Part shown: piece after piece, positions 29,588 through 38,518 of the stretch
How positions within the stretch are numbered: the first letter of the stretch is position 1
Layout of the letters: each line of letters opens with the position of its first letter
Source of the DNA: Bacillota bacterium
GTDB taxonomy: Bacteria; Bacillota; Bacilli; Alicyclobacillales; SLC66
Reading direction: 5' to 3'
Assembly (NCBI GenBank): GCA_021846165.1
Contig: JAJZCL010000002.1
Location: 1 to 41,049 of the forward strand
DNA length: 41,049 bases
The notes under the pieces: model-generated
The model's database searches: none
Told to the model about the DNA's origin: nothing
The model's input: only the letters and a program-made list of their open reading frames with translations
Program-made: the position numbers and the translations under genes

Positions 29588-29853
29588 GATTTACACCACG
29601 TTTAGTTTTCTATCGAACCCCATTGTACCGAAAGCAGGCCGTATATTCCTGATGATAATCTGAATACACTGTTCAATGATCATATCCACACAATGTTCAT
29701 AAACGAGCATGCGAAAACATTGACAAGCTTACCCTTTGTGATAAAATTTGCCTTGACGTTTGGTACGAACCATGCGGAGAACTCATACTTACGCGGCGGG
29801 CTCCTTGCTGATCAAGGCGTTCGTCGCGTTTCCATTTTGTGGCGCACAAAAAT

Positions 29854-29881
29854 GAGCTGCCGTGACATTCATCGGCAGCTC
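29854..29881 (-). terminator. Rho-independent terminator after the SDR gene
   Basis: Minus strand GAGCTGCCG..CGGCAGCTC followed by ATTTTTG. Confidence 0.7.
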
Positions 29882-29898
29882 TACTGTAGCTATTTTCG

Positions 29899-30639
29899 CT
29901 AAAACGTCAACCCACCATCGACGCTCAATATGGCGCCGTTGACAAAGCTGGCCTCGTCGGACGCAAGGAACAGGTACGCATTTGCAATATCCTCAGGCTG
30001 CCCGATGCGACGCAGTGGCGTCTTCTCCGTCATCATTGTCAGGATTTTTTCCGGCATTTTGTTCGTCATCGGCGTCATCACAAACCCAGGCGCCACCGCA
30101 TTGACACGAATACCCTTCGGACCAAGCTCTTTCGCCCAAGTCTTGGTCATCCCCACCACACCAGCTTTAGTCGCCGCATAGTTGGTCTGACCGATGTTCC
30201 CGAATAACGCCACCACGGAAGCGGCATTGAGAATGACGCCGCTTTTCTGCTCCATCATCACTTTGGCAGCCGTCTGTGTGCAATAGAACACGCCTGTCAT
30301 GTTGACGGATAGCACTTGATCCCACTTGGCGGGATCCATCTTCACCAAAAAACCGTCTCTTGTGATGCCCGCATTATTAATCAAAATATCGAGTTTAGAG
30401 TTCTTTTCAATAACGGTATCAATCATCTGTTGCACTTCATCTAAATTACTGATGTTGGCTTTGACAAACTCTACCTTAATGCCTTCTTGACTAAGTTCTT
30501 GGACGACCTCGTTCCCAATGCCTTCATCAATATCAGCAATTATTACCTTGGCGCCATTTTGCGCGAACAACTTTGCCGTCGCTTTGCCAATACCGCCAGC
30601 ACCGCCAGTGATTAACGCGGACTTTCCCTGCAATCTCAT
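29899..30639 (-). CDS. 3-oxoacyl-ACP reductase FabG-like SDR
   Basis: MRLQGKSALITGGAGGIGKATAKLFAQNGAKVIIAD; YxxxK active site NYAATKAG. Confidence 0.9.
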   Translation of the reverse strand: MRLQGKSALITGGAGGIGKATAKLFAQNGAKVIIADIDEGIGNEVVQELSQEGIKVEFVKANISNLDEVQQMIDTVIEKNSKLDILINNAGITRDGFLVKMDPAKWDQVLSVNMTGVFYCTQTAAKVMMEQKSGVILNAASVVALFGNIGQTNYAATKAGVVGMTKTWAKELGPKGIRVNAVAPGFVMTPMTNKMPEKILTMMTEKTPLRRIGQPEDIANAYLFLASDEASFVNGAILSVDGGLTF

Positions 30640-30643
30640 GACG

Positions 30644-31144
30644 CTACACACCTTTACCGGCGCGTGACCAATCTCTTAGGTCATCGTTCATCAGTCGAAA
30701 AAACACGCGCTGTTGATTTTTTAAAGACTCTGTCATGTTGTCGTGCATACTCCAAAAATAACTGGTGTACTCATCACTTGACTTTTCTGCTTCGTCACTG
30801 CGATCGATCCAAGTGCGGTCGATTTTGTCAAATTGACCGAGAAAAAAATGCACTGGAGTCAAGGCGATTTCCTGGTATTTTTCTGCCACTTTCTTCAGTG
30901 ATTCATTCCCGCCAAAAATCATCTCATTGCCTTTTTGCACCGCTTCATGGTACACCTGCTCTGTCTGCTGACGACGATCCTGCACCCATTTGCGTGCATC
31001 GCCGTACGTTTTGCGCCACAAATCGTTGTTCACATTTGACTTGCGAGCATAAGCCACGAGGGCTTCATAAGGACTCCATAGCATATCCACGAAAGCGTCG
31101 CTCACCGTTTGCGACTTTTCAACCGTCTTCACTTCGCTCATCAT
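30644..31144 (-). CDS. phasin-like protein of the PHA locus
   Basis: MMSEVKTVEKSQTVSDAFVDMLWSPYEALVAYARKSNVNN; helical, PHA operon context, GGAGG SD. Confidence 0.65.
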   Translation of the reverse strand: MMSEVKTVEKSQTVSDAFVDMLWSPYEALVAYARKSNVNNDLWRKTYGDARKWVQDRRQQTEQVYHEAVQKGNEMIFGGNESLKKVAEKYQEIALTPVHFFLGQFDKIDRTWIDRSDEAEKSSDEYTSYFWSMHDNMTESLKNQQRVFFRLMNDDLRDWSRAGKGV

Positions 31145-31163
31145 TCCGCCTCCTCTAAGTTTG

Positions 31164-31559
31164 CTACTTCTCATCCCCTTCATTATTAAAAGGGAAAAGA
31201 TAGAAATCAAACATTTTTGAGTACATTTCAAAAAACTGCTTCAAAATGTCCTGATACTTTTGCAGCTGGTCAGCATACGTCTGCAAGTACTGCTCCCCCA
31301 CCTCGGTGAGCGAATAGAGACGCTTTGCCGGTCCGCTGGATGATGTGTCCCACTCGGAACAAACATAACTTTCCTTTTCGAGTTGACGCATCATCCGGTA
31401 AAAATTCCCTTGGTCAATCGTTCCGAACCCGATGGCGCCGAGTTGATGCATTAACTCGTAGCCGTGAACAGGAACGTTGCGCAAAAGGAGTAAAATATAC
31501 GGAACCAGCAATTCCTTCCCTGCTCCACCTACACCTACTTGGGGTTTCTCTTGTGCCAT
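31164..31559 (-). CDS. phaQ: PadR-type regulator, PhaQ-like
   Basis: LLVPYILLLLRNVPVHGYELMHQLGAIGFGTIDQGNFYRMMRQLEKESYVCSEWDTSSSGPAKRLYSLTEVGEQYL; PadR winged helix next to phaC. Confidence 0.75.
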   Translation of the reverse strand: MAQEKPQVGVGGAGKELLVPYILLLLRNVPVHGYELMHQLGAIGFGTIDQGNFYRMMRQLEKESYVCSEWDTSSSGPAKRLYSLTEVGEQYLQTYADQLQKYQDILKQFFEMYSKMFDFYLFPFNNEGDEK

Positions 31560-31650
31560 CCCCATCACCCTCTGACTCATACATGTAGTTTACACTTATA
31601 TGCTTGATTTGTACACCCTTTTTTGAAAAAAATTTTTGTGTTCCCCACGC

Positions 31651-31691
31651 AAAAAGACCGCCCGCCAATCCATGATGATTGGCGGGCGGTC
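31651..31691 (-). terminator. Rho-independent terminator after phaC
   Basis: Minus strand GACCGCCCGCCAATC-ATCATG-GATTGGCGGGCGGTC followed by TTTTT. Confidence 0.85.
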
Positions 31692-31712
31692 TCAATCCCT
31701 GTATCCTGCAAA

Positions 31713-32819
31713 TCAGTCGTGCTTGGCGAGCCAATCCGCAGTTTCTTGATACACTCGTTTTCTTGCAACGCCGCCAAAGACAAGGCTGACGTGTCCCACT
31801 GGGTAGTTGTGTTCTTCCTTGTCCTCGCTGCTGATGTAATCAAACAGCGCCCGCGTCTGATCAACTGGCACAATGTGATCGTGTTCCGCTGTCAGGATCA
31901 ACACAGGGCACTCGATTTTCGCAAGATCTACCGCTTGATCCCTGAGCATAATCTCGCCATTAATTAACTTGTTGTGCTGATAAAAGTTGTGAATCCATTC
32001 CTTGTATGTCTGTCCCGGAAAATCCGTGCCGTCATTCGCCCATTTGTTGAGTAAGCGCCAATTGTGTACAAAGTGATCGTCATCCACTTTTTCTAATAGG
32101 CGCACCCACGGGTTGACAAAGTTTACCATCGGCTTCAGCATCTTGTTGCCGAAGTCAATCAAATACGAAGGAACGTTGCCGAATGTATCGACTAGTTTAT
32201 CCACATCAAAATAGCTTTCGCTAAGCCAATTGTTGTACAGTTTCGCATGACGGAAATCAATCGGCGCCGCAAGAACCACCAGGTTCTTGATTCGTTCTTG
32301 GAACAAAGCGGTCGTCATGGTACCGATCGTGCCACCCATACAGTAGGAGAACATATTGATTTGATCCTGGCCGCTGTGCGCACGCACCTTATCGATGGCT
32401 TTCTTCAAGTAATCAAGAATGTATTCCGCAAAACCGTTACGGCGATCCTCAATGCCTGCCTCGCCCCAGTCGATCATATAGACATCGTATCCTTGCTTAA
32501 CCAAGGCTTCGACAAACGAGTTGCCTGGTTCCACGTCGAGGATGTAAGGCTTGTTAATCATCGCGTAGACCATCAACACTGGCGTCTTCTTCGTCACCTT
32601 GTAGCCAGGAATGCTGAAGTGATACAACATCGTCTTGTTCTTATGCCAGATCACCCGTTTTGGTGTGAGCCCCACATCCGGTTCCGCTTTATTCATGACG
32701 CTCATTAATTTGCTGTAACGATTATTCCACAAGGGAACCGACAGGTTCTCCTGCTCGGTGTTCAAGCCACCCTCCACCGCTTGGCTCCAGGTTTCGAGCC
32801 AATCTGAGTATAAAGACAT
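31713..32819 (-). CDS. phaC: class IV polyhydroxyalkanoate synthase subunit PhaC
   Basis: INMFSYCMGGTIGTMTTALF (lipase-box Cys), ILTAEHDHIVPVDQTRALFD, YPVGHVSLVFG. Confidence 0.93.
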   Translation of the reverse strand: MSLYSDWLETWSQAVEGGLNTEQENLSVPLWNNRYSKLMSVMNKAEPDVGLTPKRVIWHKNKTMLYHFSIPGYKVTKKTPVLMVYAMINKPYILDVEPGNSFVEALVKQGYDVYMIDWGEAGIEDRRNGFAEYILDYLKKAIDKVRAHSGQDQINMFSYCMGGTIGTMTTALFQERIKNLVVLAAPIDFRHAKLYNNWLSESYFDVDKLVDTFGNVPSYLIDFGNKMLKPMVNFVNPWVRLLEKVDDDHFVHNWRLLNKWANDGTDFPGQTYKEWIHNFYQHNKLINGEIMLRDQAVDLAKIECPVLILTAEHDHIVPVDQTRALFDYISSEDKEEHNYPVGHVSLVFGGVARKRVYQETADWLAKHD

Positions 32820-32874
32820 TATCTTCCCTCCGTAGTAAAAAGCCCTGTGATCAGCCTGTGCGCAAACGCCCGTC

Positions 32875-33648
32875 TTACATGTACATACCGCCGTTGACAC
32901 TCAGTGTTTCGCCGGTGATATAATCCCCGTCGACGGCAAGGAAACGCACGGCTTTGGCAACTTCGTCCGCCTTGCCGAAACGCCCCATCGGAATTTTAGA
33001 AATGACCTTCTCTTGCACTTTTTCCGAAACCACCGCCACCATATCGGTGAAGATGTAGCCGGGCGCTACGCAATTGACCGTTACGTTGTAGCGAGCGGTT
33101 TCGAGCGCAAGCGACTTCGTAAACCCGACCATCCCTGCTTTAGTCGCTGCGTAATTGGCCTGCCCAAAGCCGCCCGCCTGCCCGATAATGGATGCAATGT
33201 TAATGATTCTTCCGTAATTCTGTTCGATCATTTTAGGCAAAAAAAGCTTAGTGAGGTGAAAGACACTGCTCAGATTGGTCGCGATGACGTCGTTCCAATC
33301 CTGTTCCGTCATTTTTACAAACCTCGAATCCCGGGTGATGCCTGCATTATTGACGAGAATGTCTAATTTGCCGTAGGCATTCAACACCTCGTCATAAAGG
33401 CGGCGCACATCCTCGGGATTGCTGACATCACTCTTGATTGCCATGACGTTGGTATGAAAGGCTTGGATATCGCGCACGACTTCATTGGCGCGCTCCTCAT
33501 TCGAAACGTAATTGATGACAACCGTCGCCCCATGCCTTGCCAACTCTTTGGCAATTTCCGCACCAATTCCACGCGAACCACCCGTAACGAGCGCGACTTG
33601 ACCGCTCAGCGCCTTGCCGTGGTTCTGGCTATCTTCTGTGAGTGTCAT
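32875..33648 (-). CDS. phaB: acetoacetyl-CoA reductase PhaB
   Basis: VALVTGGSRGIGAEIAKELARHGATVVINY; between phaR and phaC. Confidence 0.9.
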   Translation of the reverse strand: MTLTEDSQNHGKALSGQVALVTGGSRGIGAEIAKELARHGATVVINYVSNEERANEVVRDIQAFHTNVMAIKSDVSNPEDVRRLYDEVLNAYGKLDILVNNAGITRDSRFVKMTEQDWNDVIATNLSSVFHLTKLFLPKMIEQNYGRIINIASIIGQAGGFGQANYAATKAGMVGFTKSLALETARYNVTVNCVAPGYIFTDMVAVVSEKVQEKVISKIPMGRFGKADEVAKAVRFLAVDGDYITGETLSVNGGMYM

Positions 33649-33679
33649 CTGAACTCACCCCCATGATAATATGCGAGGA

Positions 33680-34159
33680 CTACACTGACTCAGAGTCTGC
33701 TTGATTCCCGTCCGACTCCTCGTTCTCCGCGTTCTCCGTTTGCGAACGACGGCGTGTTCTTGTCGTTCCCTCTCTGGTTGCTTTCTTAGCCAGTTCATTC
33801 ATCGTTTCTTTGCTGAACGTATCGATGCGTTCGGCGATGCCCGCCAGTTGCTTCTCAAGCGACGTGAAGCGGTCATCTAGGTGTTCTTCGAGTTCATCTA
33901 CCTTATTCTCCAAAGCAACGATCATTTCCCCCAAGCGGGCAAAATCCTTGAGTGTCGGAAGTGTGTATGTATGCATCATCTGCTCAAAGGCCTTGACAAA
34001 CTGTTGCTCCATTTGCAAGGTGGTCGACAAAAACTGCCCGGAGAATTCCGCATACTCCTCGCTTTCCAGCCATTTTTGCATAGCCGACGAAACCTTAGGC
34101 TCCATCTCATTATAGATTGATTTCCAAACAGAAAACGGATCTAGAGAATTAGTTTGCAC
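33680..34159 (-). CDS. phaR: class IV PHA synthase subunit PhaR
   Basis: DPFSVWKSIYNEMEPKVSSAMQKWLESEEYAEFSGQFLSTTLQMEQQF..LPTLKDFARLGEMIVALENKVDELEEHLDD. Confidence 0.85.
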   Translation of the reverse strand: MQTNSLDPFSVWKSIYNEMEPKVSSAMQKWLESEEYAEFSGQFLSTTLQMEQQFVKAFEQMMHTYTLPTLKDFARLGEMIVALENKVDELEEHLDDRFTSLEKQLAGIAERIDTFSKETMNELAKKATREGTTRTRRRSQTENAENEESDGNQADSESV

Positions 34160-34439
34160 TGTTGCTGTTTTCTCCTTTCGGCTGAAGAATGTTTAAGATA
34201 CTTTCGAACTGGTCGCGGATGGCATTCTGGGCTTCAAGTTGCTGCGTCCGCAATTTTTCGAGTTGAGCAATATACTGCTCGGTTCCTTGTTGAGTCAACT
34301 GTGACGTTAACTGTTGCGCTTCTTTTTGCGCCCAGCTCAACAAGTCCACAGAGTTGGTCACTGATTCTTTGGCCAAATCGAACAACTTGGTGATGTTCCT
34401 CTGCGTTTGCTCAATAAAGTAATCTGTCACTTTTTCCAA
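34149..34439 (-). CDS. phasin-like coiled protein
   Basis: TTG start after GGAGGG; EKVTDYFIEQTQRNITKLFDLAKESVTNSVDLLSWAQKEAQQL; first gene of the PHA operon. Confidence 0.6.
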   Translation of the reverse strand: MEKVTDYFIEQTQRNITKLFDLAKESVTNSVDLLSWAQKEAQQLTSQLTQQGTEQYIAQLEKLRTQQLEAQNAIRDQFESILNILQPKGENSNSAN

Positions 34440-34626
34440 ACCCAATCCCTCCAAAATGTTTTTGATCGCGATCACGCTGACCGCCGTAAACCACAAAAAA
34501 ACGATATGCGACAGTTCCCTCTTATAGTATATTACGAATTTTATGAACAAGCAAAGGAAAGCGAACACAGCGATGTGCGCTACATAATTTGCCAACAAGG
34601 CGTGTCATTGCAGGTTTTGTTTCGCC

Positions 34627-34866
34627 TCATCGATCTTCAACCATCACCGTCATTTTTTTCGTCGCTTCGACAATTCTGTGAACAATGGGATTTCCCCGCT
34701 CCCATTCGCGCCGCAACCACGCCTGCCGCTGTTTTGCAGTCATCGCCAGAACACCCTCCGGCGAATGCGCGACGATCCGCGTCATCCCCAACATGAACTC
34801 ACGTGTGATCAAAGCAGCCACCTCCCAGTCCACGCTATGCAATGACCGCTTGACCACTTGCACCAA
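34627..34866 (-). CDS. small protein of unknown function, adjacent to and divergent from recombinase 3
   Basis: VQVVKRSLHSVDWEVAALITREFMLGMTRIVAHSPEGVLAMTAKQRQAWLRREWERGNPIVHRIVEATKKMTVMVEDR; coding-like composition. Confidence 0.55.
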   Translation of the reverse strand: MVQVVKRSLHSVDWEVAALITREFMLGMTRIVAHSPEGVLAMTAKQRQAWLRREWERGNPIVHRIVEATKKMTVMVEDR

Positions 34867-34946
34867 GTCGTCTGTTAAAAACCCATAGTCTGGTGCCGTT
34901 GATCATACACATGAACGACAGAAACGATGTGAGAGGAGGCTTTCGC

Positions 34947-36476
34947 ATGCACTACCCGACCGACCTTCACGATGTGGCCATTTACCTGAGAAAAAGCCGC
35001 CAGGACGCAGAAGCGGAAGCGCGCGGCGAAGGGGAAACCCTCTCCAAGCACAAACGCGCGCTCATGCAGGTCGCAAATCAATACGGCTATGCGATCAGCG
35101 CCGTCTACGAAGAAATCGTTTCCGGAGAACGAATTCTTGAGCGACCACAAATGCAGGCGCTTTTAAATGCCGTGCGAGAAATGCGCTATACAGCGGTTCT
35201 TTGCATGGATATCGATCGACTTGGCCGCGGCAACATGATCGACCAAGGGCTGATCCAGGACGTGTTCAAGAGTTCGGGAACCCTCATCATCACCCCCAGA
35301 AAGGTGTATGATCTGCGCGACGAATTGGATGAGGAATGGTCCGAGTTCGAAGCTTTTTTAGCGCGACGGGAATTGAAGGTGATCAACCGCAGACTGCAAC
35401 GCGGTCGACGCCAAAGTGCCGGCGAAGGCAAGTCCATTAGTGCCAGGCCGCCATATGGATACATGCGGGGGGCAGACTTAAAGCTGTCTCCCCACCCCGA
35501 AACCGCCCCGATTGTTCAGTTGATTTTTCGACTGGCTGCCGAAGGGAACGGCACAGGCGCGATAGCCAATTACCTGTCCGACCACGGCATTCAATCCCCC
35601 ACCGGCATGGACACGTGGTTGCGGTCTACCGTACGTTTTATCCTTCACAACCCCGTGTATCGCGGCCATATCGTGTGGGGACGACTGCGCTACCGCAAAA
35701 CGCCAGGCATTCCAGGTTACCGAAAAGAACGCGCCGAACCTGACGAATGGATTCGCCATCCATACGCCCACGAACCCCTTGTGGATGACGCCGCCTACGC
35801 GCTTTACCTTTCACACAAGAAGACCAACACCCGTTCGTCAACCGACAAAGTACTCGTCAACCCACTCGCCACTTTGATTTACTGCGACCACTGCCGCCGC
35901 GCCATGCGTTTCCAGAAAACGTACAACCGCCGCCACAACCGCCTTGTTTGCACCACCCGCCGCTGCCCCACCCGCAGCGCCAGCTTTGCATGCGTAGAGC
36001 AAAAGATCCTTGAATCGCTAGACCTTTTTCTCAGCGACCTAACCATCGAACCGGAGATGAGGAATTCCCGCGATCATAACGATGACGCACTACAGATCAT
36101 CGAGAAGCAAATCGGCAAATTTAACGAAAAAGTCAATGACATGGCAGACCAACGAGGGCGACTTCACGACCTTTTGGAGCAGGGGGTGTACGACGCAAGT
36201 CAGTTCCGGGAAAGGTATCAGGTACTCGTGAACCGAACTGAGGCGCTGCAAAAACAGCTCGCTGCGGCGCTGGCCGAGCGGGATCATTTCACGAAAACCG
36301 CACCCTGCCGCCAAAACGAGGCCCCCGTCAAGGTGATCGACGCCTACGCTGCAGCGCCGACGGCGAGAGCCAAAAACGACCTGCTCAAATCCATCATCGA
36401 GCGCGTCAGCTACCGCAGGGCGCCAGATTGGCGCAAGCCTGATCAATTCGAGCTTGAGATCTTTCTGCACATTTAG
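34947..36476 (+). CDS. large serine recombinase 3 (element C)
   Basis: VAIYLRKSRQDAEAEARGEGETLSKHKRAL..EEIVSGERILERPQMQALL..MDIDRLGRGNMIDQGLI; AGGAGG SD before ATG 34947. Confidence 0.95.
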   Translation: MHYPTDLHDVAIYLRKSRQDAEAEARGEGETLSKHKRALMQVANQYGYAISAVYEEIVSGERILERPQMQALLNAVREMRYTAVLCMDIDRLGRGNMIDQGLIQDVFKSSGTLIITPRKVYDLRDELDEEWSEFEAFLARRELKVINRRLQRGRRQSAGEGKSISARPPYGYMRGADLKLSPHPETAPIVQLIFRLAAEGNGTGAIANYLSDHGIQSPTGMDTWLRSTVRFILHNPVYRGHIVWGRLRYRKTPGIPGYRKERAEPDEWIRHPYAHEPLVDDAAYALYLSHKKTNTRSSTDKVLVNPLATLIYCDHCRRAMRFQKTYNRRHNRLVCTTRRCPTRSASFACVEQKILESLDLFLSDLTIEPEMRNSRDHNDDALQIIEKQIGKFNEKVNDMADQRGRLHDLLEQGVYDASQFRERYQVLVNRTEALQKQLAAALAERDHFTKTAPCRQNEAPVKVIDAYAAAPTARAKNDLLKSIIERVSYRRAPDWRKPDQFELEIFLHI

Positions 36477-36508
36477 CGCGTGACCGGTGACACGATGCGC
36501 AGCTCTAC

Positions 36509-36866
36509 TGATTGATCTCCCCGTACCCGAACAGGTTGCACTCCGTCATCAGCGCTTCCACCAGTTGCACGCAGCGCTCGTTGTCAGACGTCAGGTTGTC
36601 GCCGTCAGAAAAGTGGATCGGGTAAATGTTGTATTCCGCGGGGGGGTACTCGCTGTGTACCAGATCGAGCGCCAACTGGTACGCCGAAGAACAGATGGTG
36701 CCCCCGCTCTCGCCTTTCGTGAAAAACTCCTCCTCACTCACTCGCTTAGCCTCGGTGTGGTGCGCGATGAACTCCATCTTTACTGACTGGTACTTACGGC
36801 GCAAAAACCGCGCCATCCAAAAGAAAAACGTACGCGCGATGTACTTCTCAAACGTCCCCATCGATC
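36509..36866 (-). CDS. yhbH: yhbH exon 2 (middle segment)
   Basis: [119 protein letters not shown]; YhbH/UPF0229 core. Confidence 0.95.
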
Positions 36867-38173
36867 TGCGGAAACGCAAATGAATAAACCACACGCAGCC
36901 CGCGCCCGTCCGCCACGATCTTCTCGACCAGTCGTTGCAACAGGCGGCGCCGCCACCGCTCCCACCGTTTTGCACTCGCAAACACCTGTGCCGCCTCTTC
37001 GTCCCACAGCGCCGCAAGCAAAGTCACCCCGGCCTCATCGCCACACGCCGTACCCCCGACCTCAACGTGCTTGCGCAGGCGATCGATCACCAGTCGTTCG
37101 ACCGTATCCGCAGGCAAACTCGGTTGAGAACACGCCGCCCGCCCTCGTTCGTGGTACGTCCGACAAATGTAGTACCGGTACTCGCGACCGCCCTGCCTGC
37201 GCTTCTGGCAGGTCATTGACCGCCCGCAGCGACCACAGCGCAGCACACCTGTGAGCAAGTGATACGCACGCGGCCCTGCAGGTTGACGCAATCGACGCCG
37301 CGTGCGCTGTTCCGTCGCCGCAGCAAAGTCGGCGTTGCTCACCAGTGCCGGATGAGCGTCCTCCACCACCACCCAGGCGGTGCGCGGATTCGCGGTGCGC
37401 ACCTCTTTTTTCTTGCCGGGAACGTCGCTGTCGTAATCCCGCACGCTTTTGTCCTGACGCCGATTGTACAAAAGAGTGCCCGTATACACCTCGTTTTTCA
37501 GAATGCGTGCCACACCGCTCGCGTACCACGCGCCCCCCGCTTTGGTGGGTATCCGCTCACGATTTAGGCGATCGGCAATTTTACCAGGCCCCACGCCCTC
37601 TTTGACGTACCAGGCAAACACCTTTTGCACAACGCCTGCCCATGCCTCGTCCACCTCCAGTCGCCCCGACGCCCCGACGCGATACCCGAGCGGCGGCGTA
37701 CCGCCTGTAAACCGCCCCGATTTCGCCTTTTCCTTATTGCCAAGACGCACCCGGATGCTGATCTTCTCAGCCTCATACTCGGCAATAGCCGCATGCATCG
37801 TAAAAAGAAAGTTCGAGTTTTCCACATCCGAGTCGTAGTTTTCCTCATACGAAACCACGCGCAGCCCCTTGCTTTGCAGGCGTTCCAACACGTCCAGCGC
37901 TTCGTGCGTGTTGCGGGCAAGGCGCGAGATGCCCTTGAACAGCACCACCCCGAACTTCCCCCGTTCCGCGTCAAAAAGCAATCGTCGCATCGCAGGGCGC
38001 GACCAGATCGAGTACTTTGTCGCCGACACCCCCTCATCCTCATAGACGCAGTCGTCGCGAACGCGCCAGTCCTCTCCTCGCGTGTCCGCGAGTTCACGCA
38101 GCAGCGAAACCTGATGATCGACCGACTCGCCCTGTTTGTCCGTGGAAACGCGCGCATAGATGGCACAGTCCAA
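36848..38173 (-). CDS. large serine recombinase 4 (element B)
   Basis: [50 protein letters not shown]; zinc ribbon [13 protein letters not shown] start at 38173 after an AAGGGGGG SD. Confidence 0.93.
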   Translation of the reverse strand: MDCAIYARVSTDKQGESVDHQVSLLRELADTRGEDWRVRDDCVYEDEGVSATKYSIWSRPAMRRLLFDAERGKFGVVLFKGISRLARNTHEALDVLERLQSKGLRVVSYEENYDSDVENSNFLFTMHAAIAEYEAEKISIRVRLGNKEKAKSGRFTGGTPPLGYRVGASGRLEVDEAWAGVVQKVFAWYVKEGVGPGKIADRLNRERIPTKAGGAWYASGVARILKNEVYTGTLLYNRRQDKSVRDYDSDVPGKKKEVRTANPRTAWVVVEDAHPALVSNADFAAATEQRTRRRLRQPAGPRAYHLLTGVLRCGRCGRSMTCQKRRQGGREYRYYICRTYHERGRAACSQPSLPADTVERLVIDRLRKHVEVGGTACGDEAGVTLLAALWDEEAAQVFASAKRWERWRRRLLQRLVEKIVADGRGLRVVYSFAFPQIDGDV

Positions 38174-38191
38174 CCCGTTCCCCCCTTGCAA

Positions 38192-38220
38192 ACAGGCGCC
38201 TTCTGCGAGAAGGCGCCTGT
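38192..38220 (-). promoter_or_regulatory. 13-bp perfect hairpin between small ORF and recombinase 4
   Basis: ACAGGCGCCTTCT-CGC-AGAAGGCGCCTGT on the minus strand, followed by TTTGC. Confidence 0.65.
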
Positions 38221-38233
38221 CGATATGAACGAA

Positions 38234-38404
38234 TTATATAGGCGGAAGCGGCGATTCGCGCAGCGCTTGTTCGAGTAGCGGCCACATCGCCTCGCAACCG
38301 AATTCTTCCACCAACTCGTAAGCATTCGCTTGCTTTTGCGCGACTCCCTCCCCTGCTGATTGGCCTTGATCGTCAGACGGTTTCTGCTTCAAAACGCGGC
38401 TCAT
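38234..38404 (-). CDS. small ORF (56 aa) upstream of recombinase 4
   Basis: MSRVLKQKPSDDQGQSAGEGVAQKQANAYELVEEFGCEAMWPLLEQALRESPLPPI; GGGGTG SD. Not in the supplied ORF track. Confidence 0.5.
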   Translation of the reverse strand: MSRVLKQKPSDDQGQSAGEGVAQKQANAYELVEEFGCEAMWPLLEQALRESPLPPI

Positions 38405-38518
38405 CTTACACACCCCGCGTGGGAGGCCATTTGGCGGAACTGCCCTCCTTTGTGCAGATGGTTTCGCCTCCTTGCCATGAAGATATGATGAAGAGGAGTT
38501 GACCCATTCTACCCGCCG

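Larger units (their letters stand above)
26056..36512. mobile_element. intervening element C in yhbH (~10.46 kb)
   Basis: Flanks share TGAT at 26052-26055 and 36509-36512; joining gives [19 protein letters not shown] in frame; carries serine recombinase 3, folC, PBP and PHA genes. Confidence 0.88.

Noticed and set aside
34860-34920. yhbH exon 3 located just below recombinase 3 via a GATCAA match
   Set aside because: Joining there yields GEINGTRLWVFNRRLGASGQAVIA*, not a YhbH C-terminus; the true continuation ([12 protein letters not shown]) is at 26055.
34875-35150. ORF 34875-35150 (-) as a gene
   Set aside because: Antisense to the recombinase 3 N-terminus, no recognisable family.
36505-37017. 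170-aa ORF starting at 37017 as an independent gene
   Set aside because: Only the part from SMGTFEKY (36866 downward) is YhbH-like; the N-terminal half is alternative-frame translation of recombinase 4.
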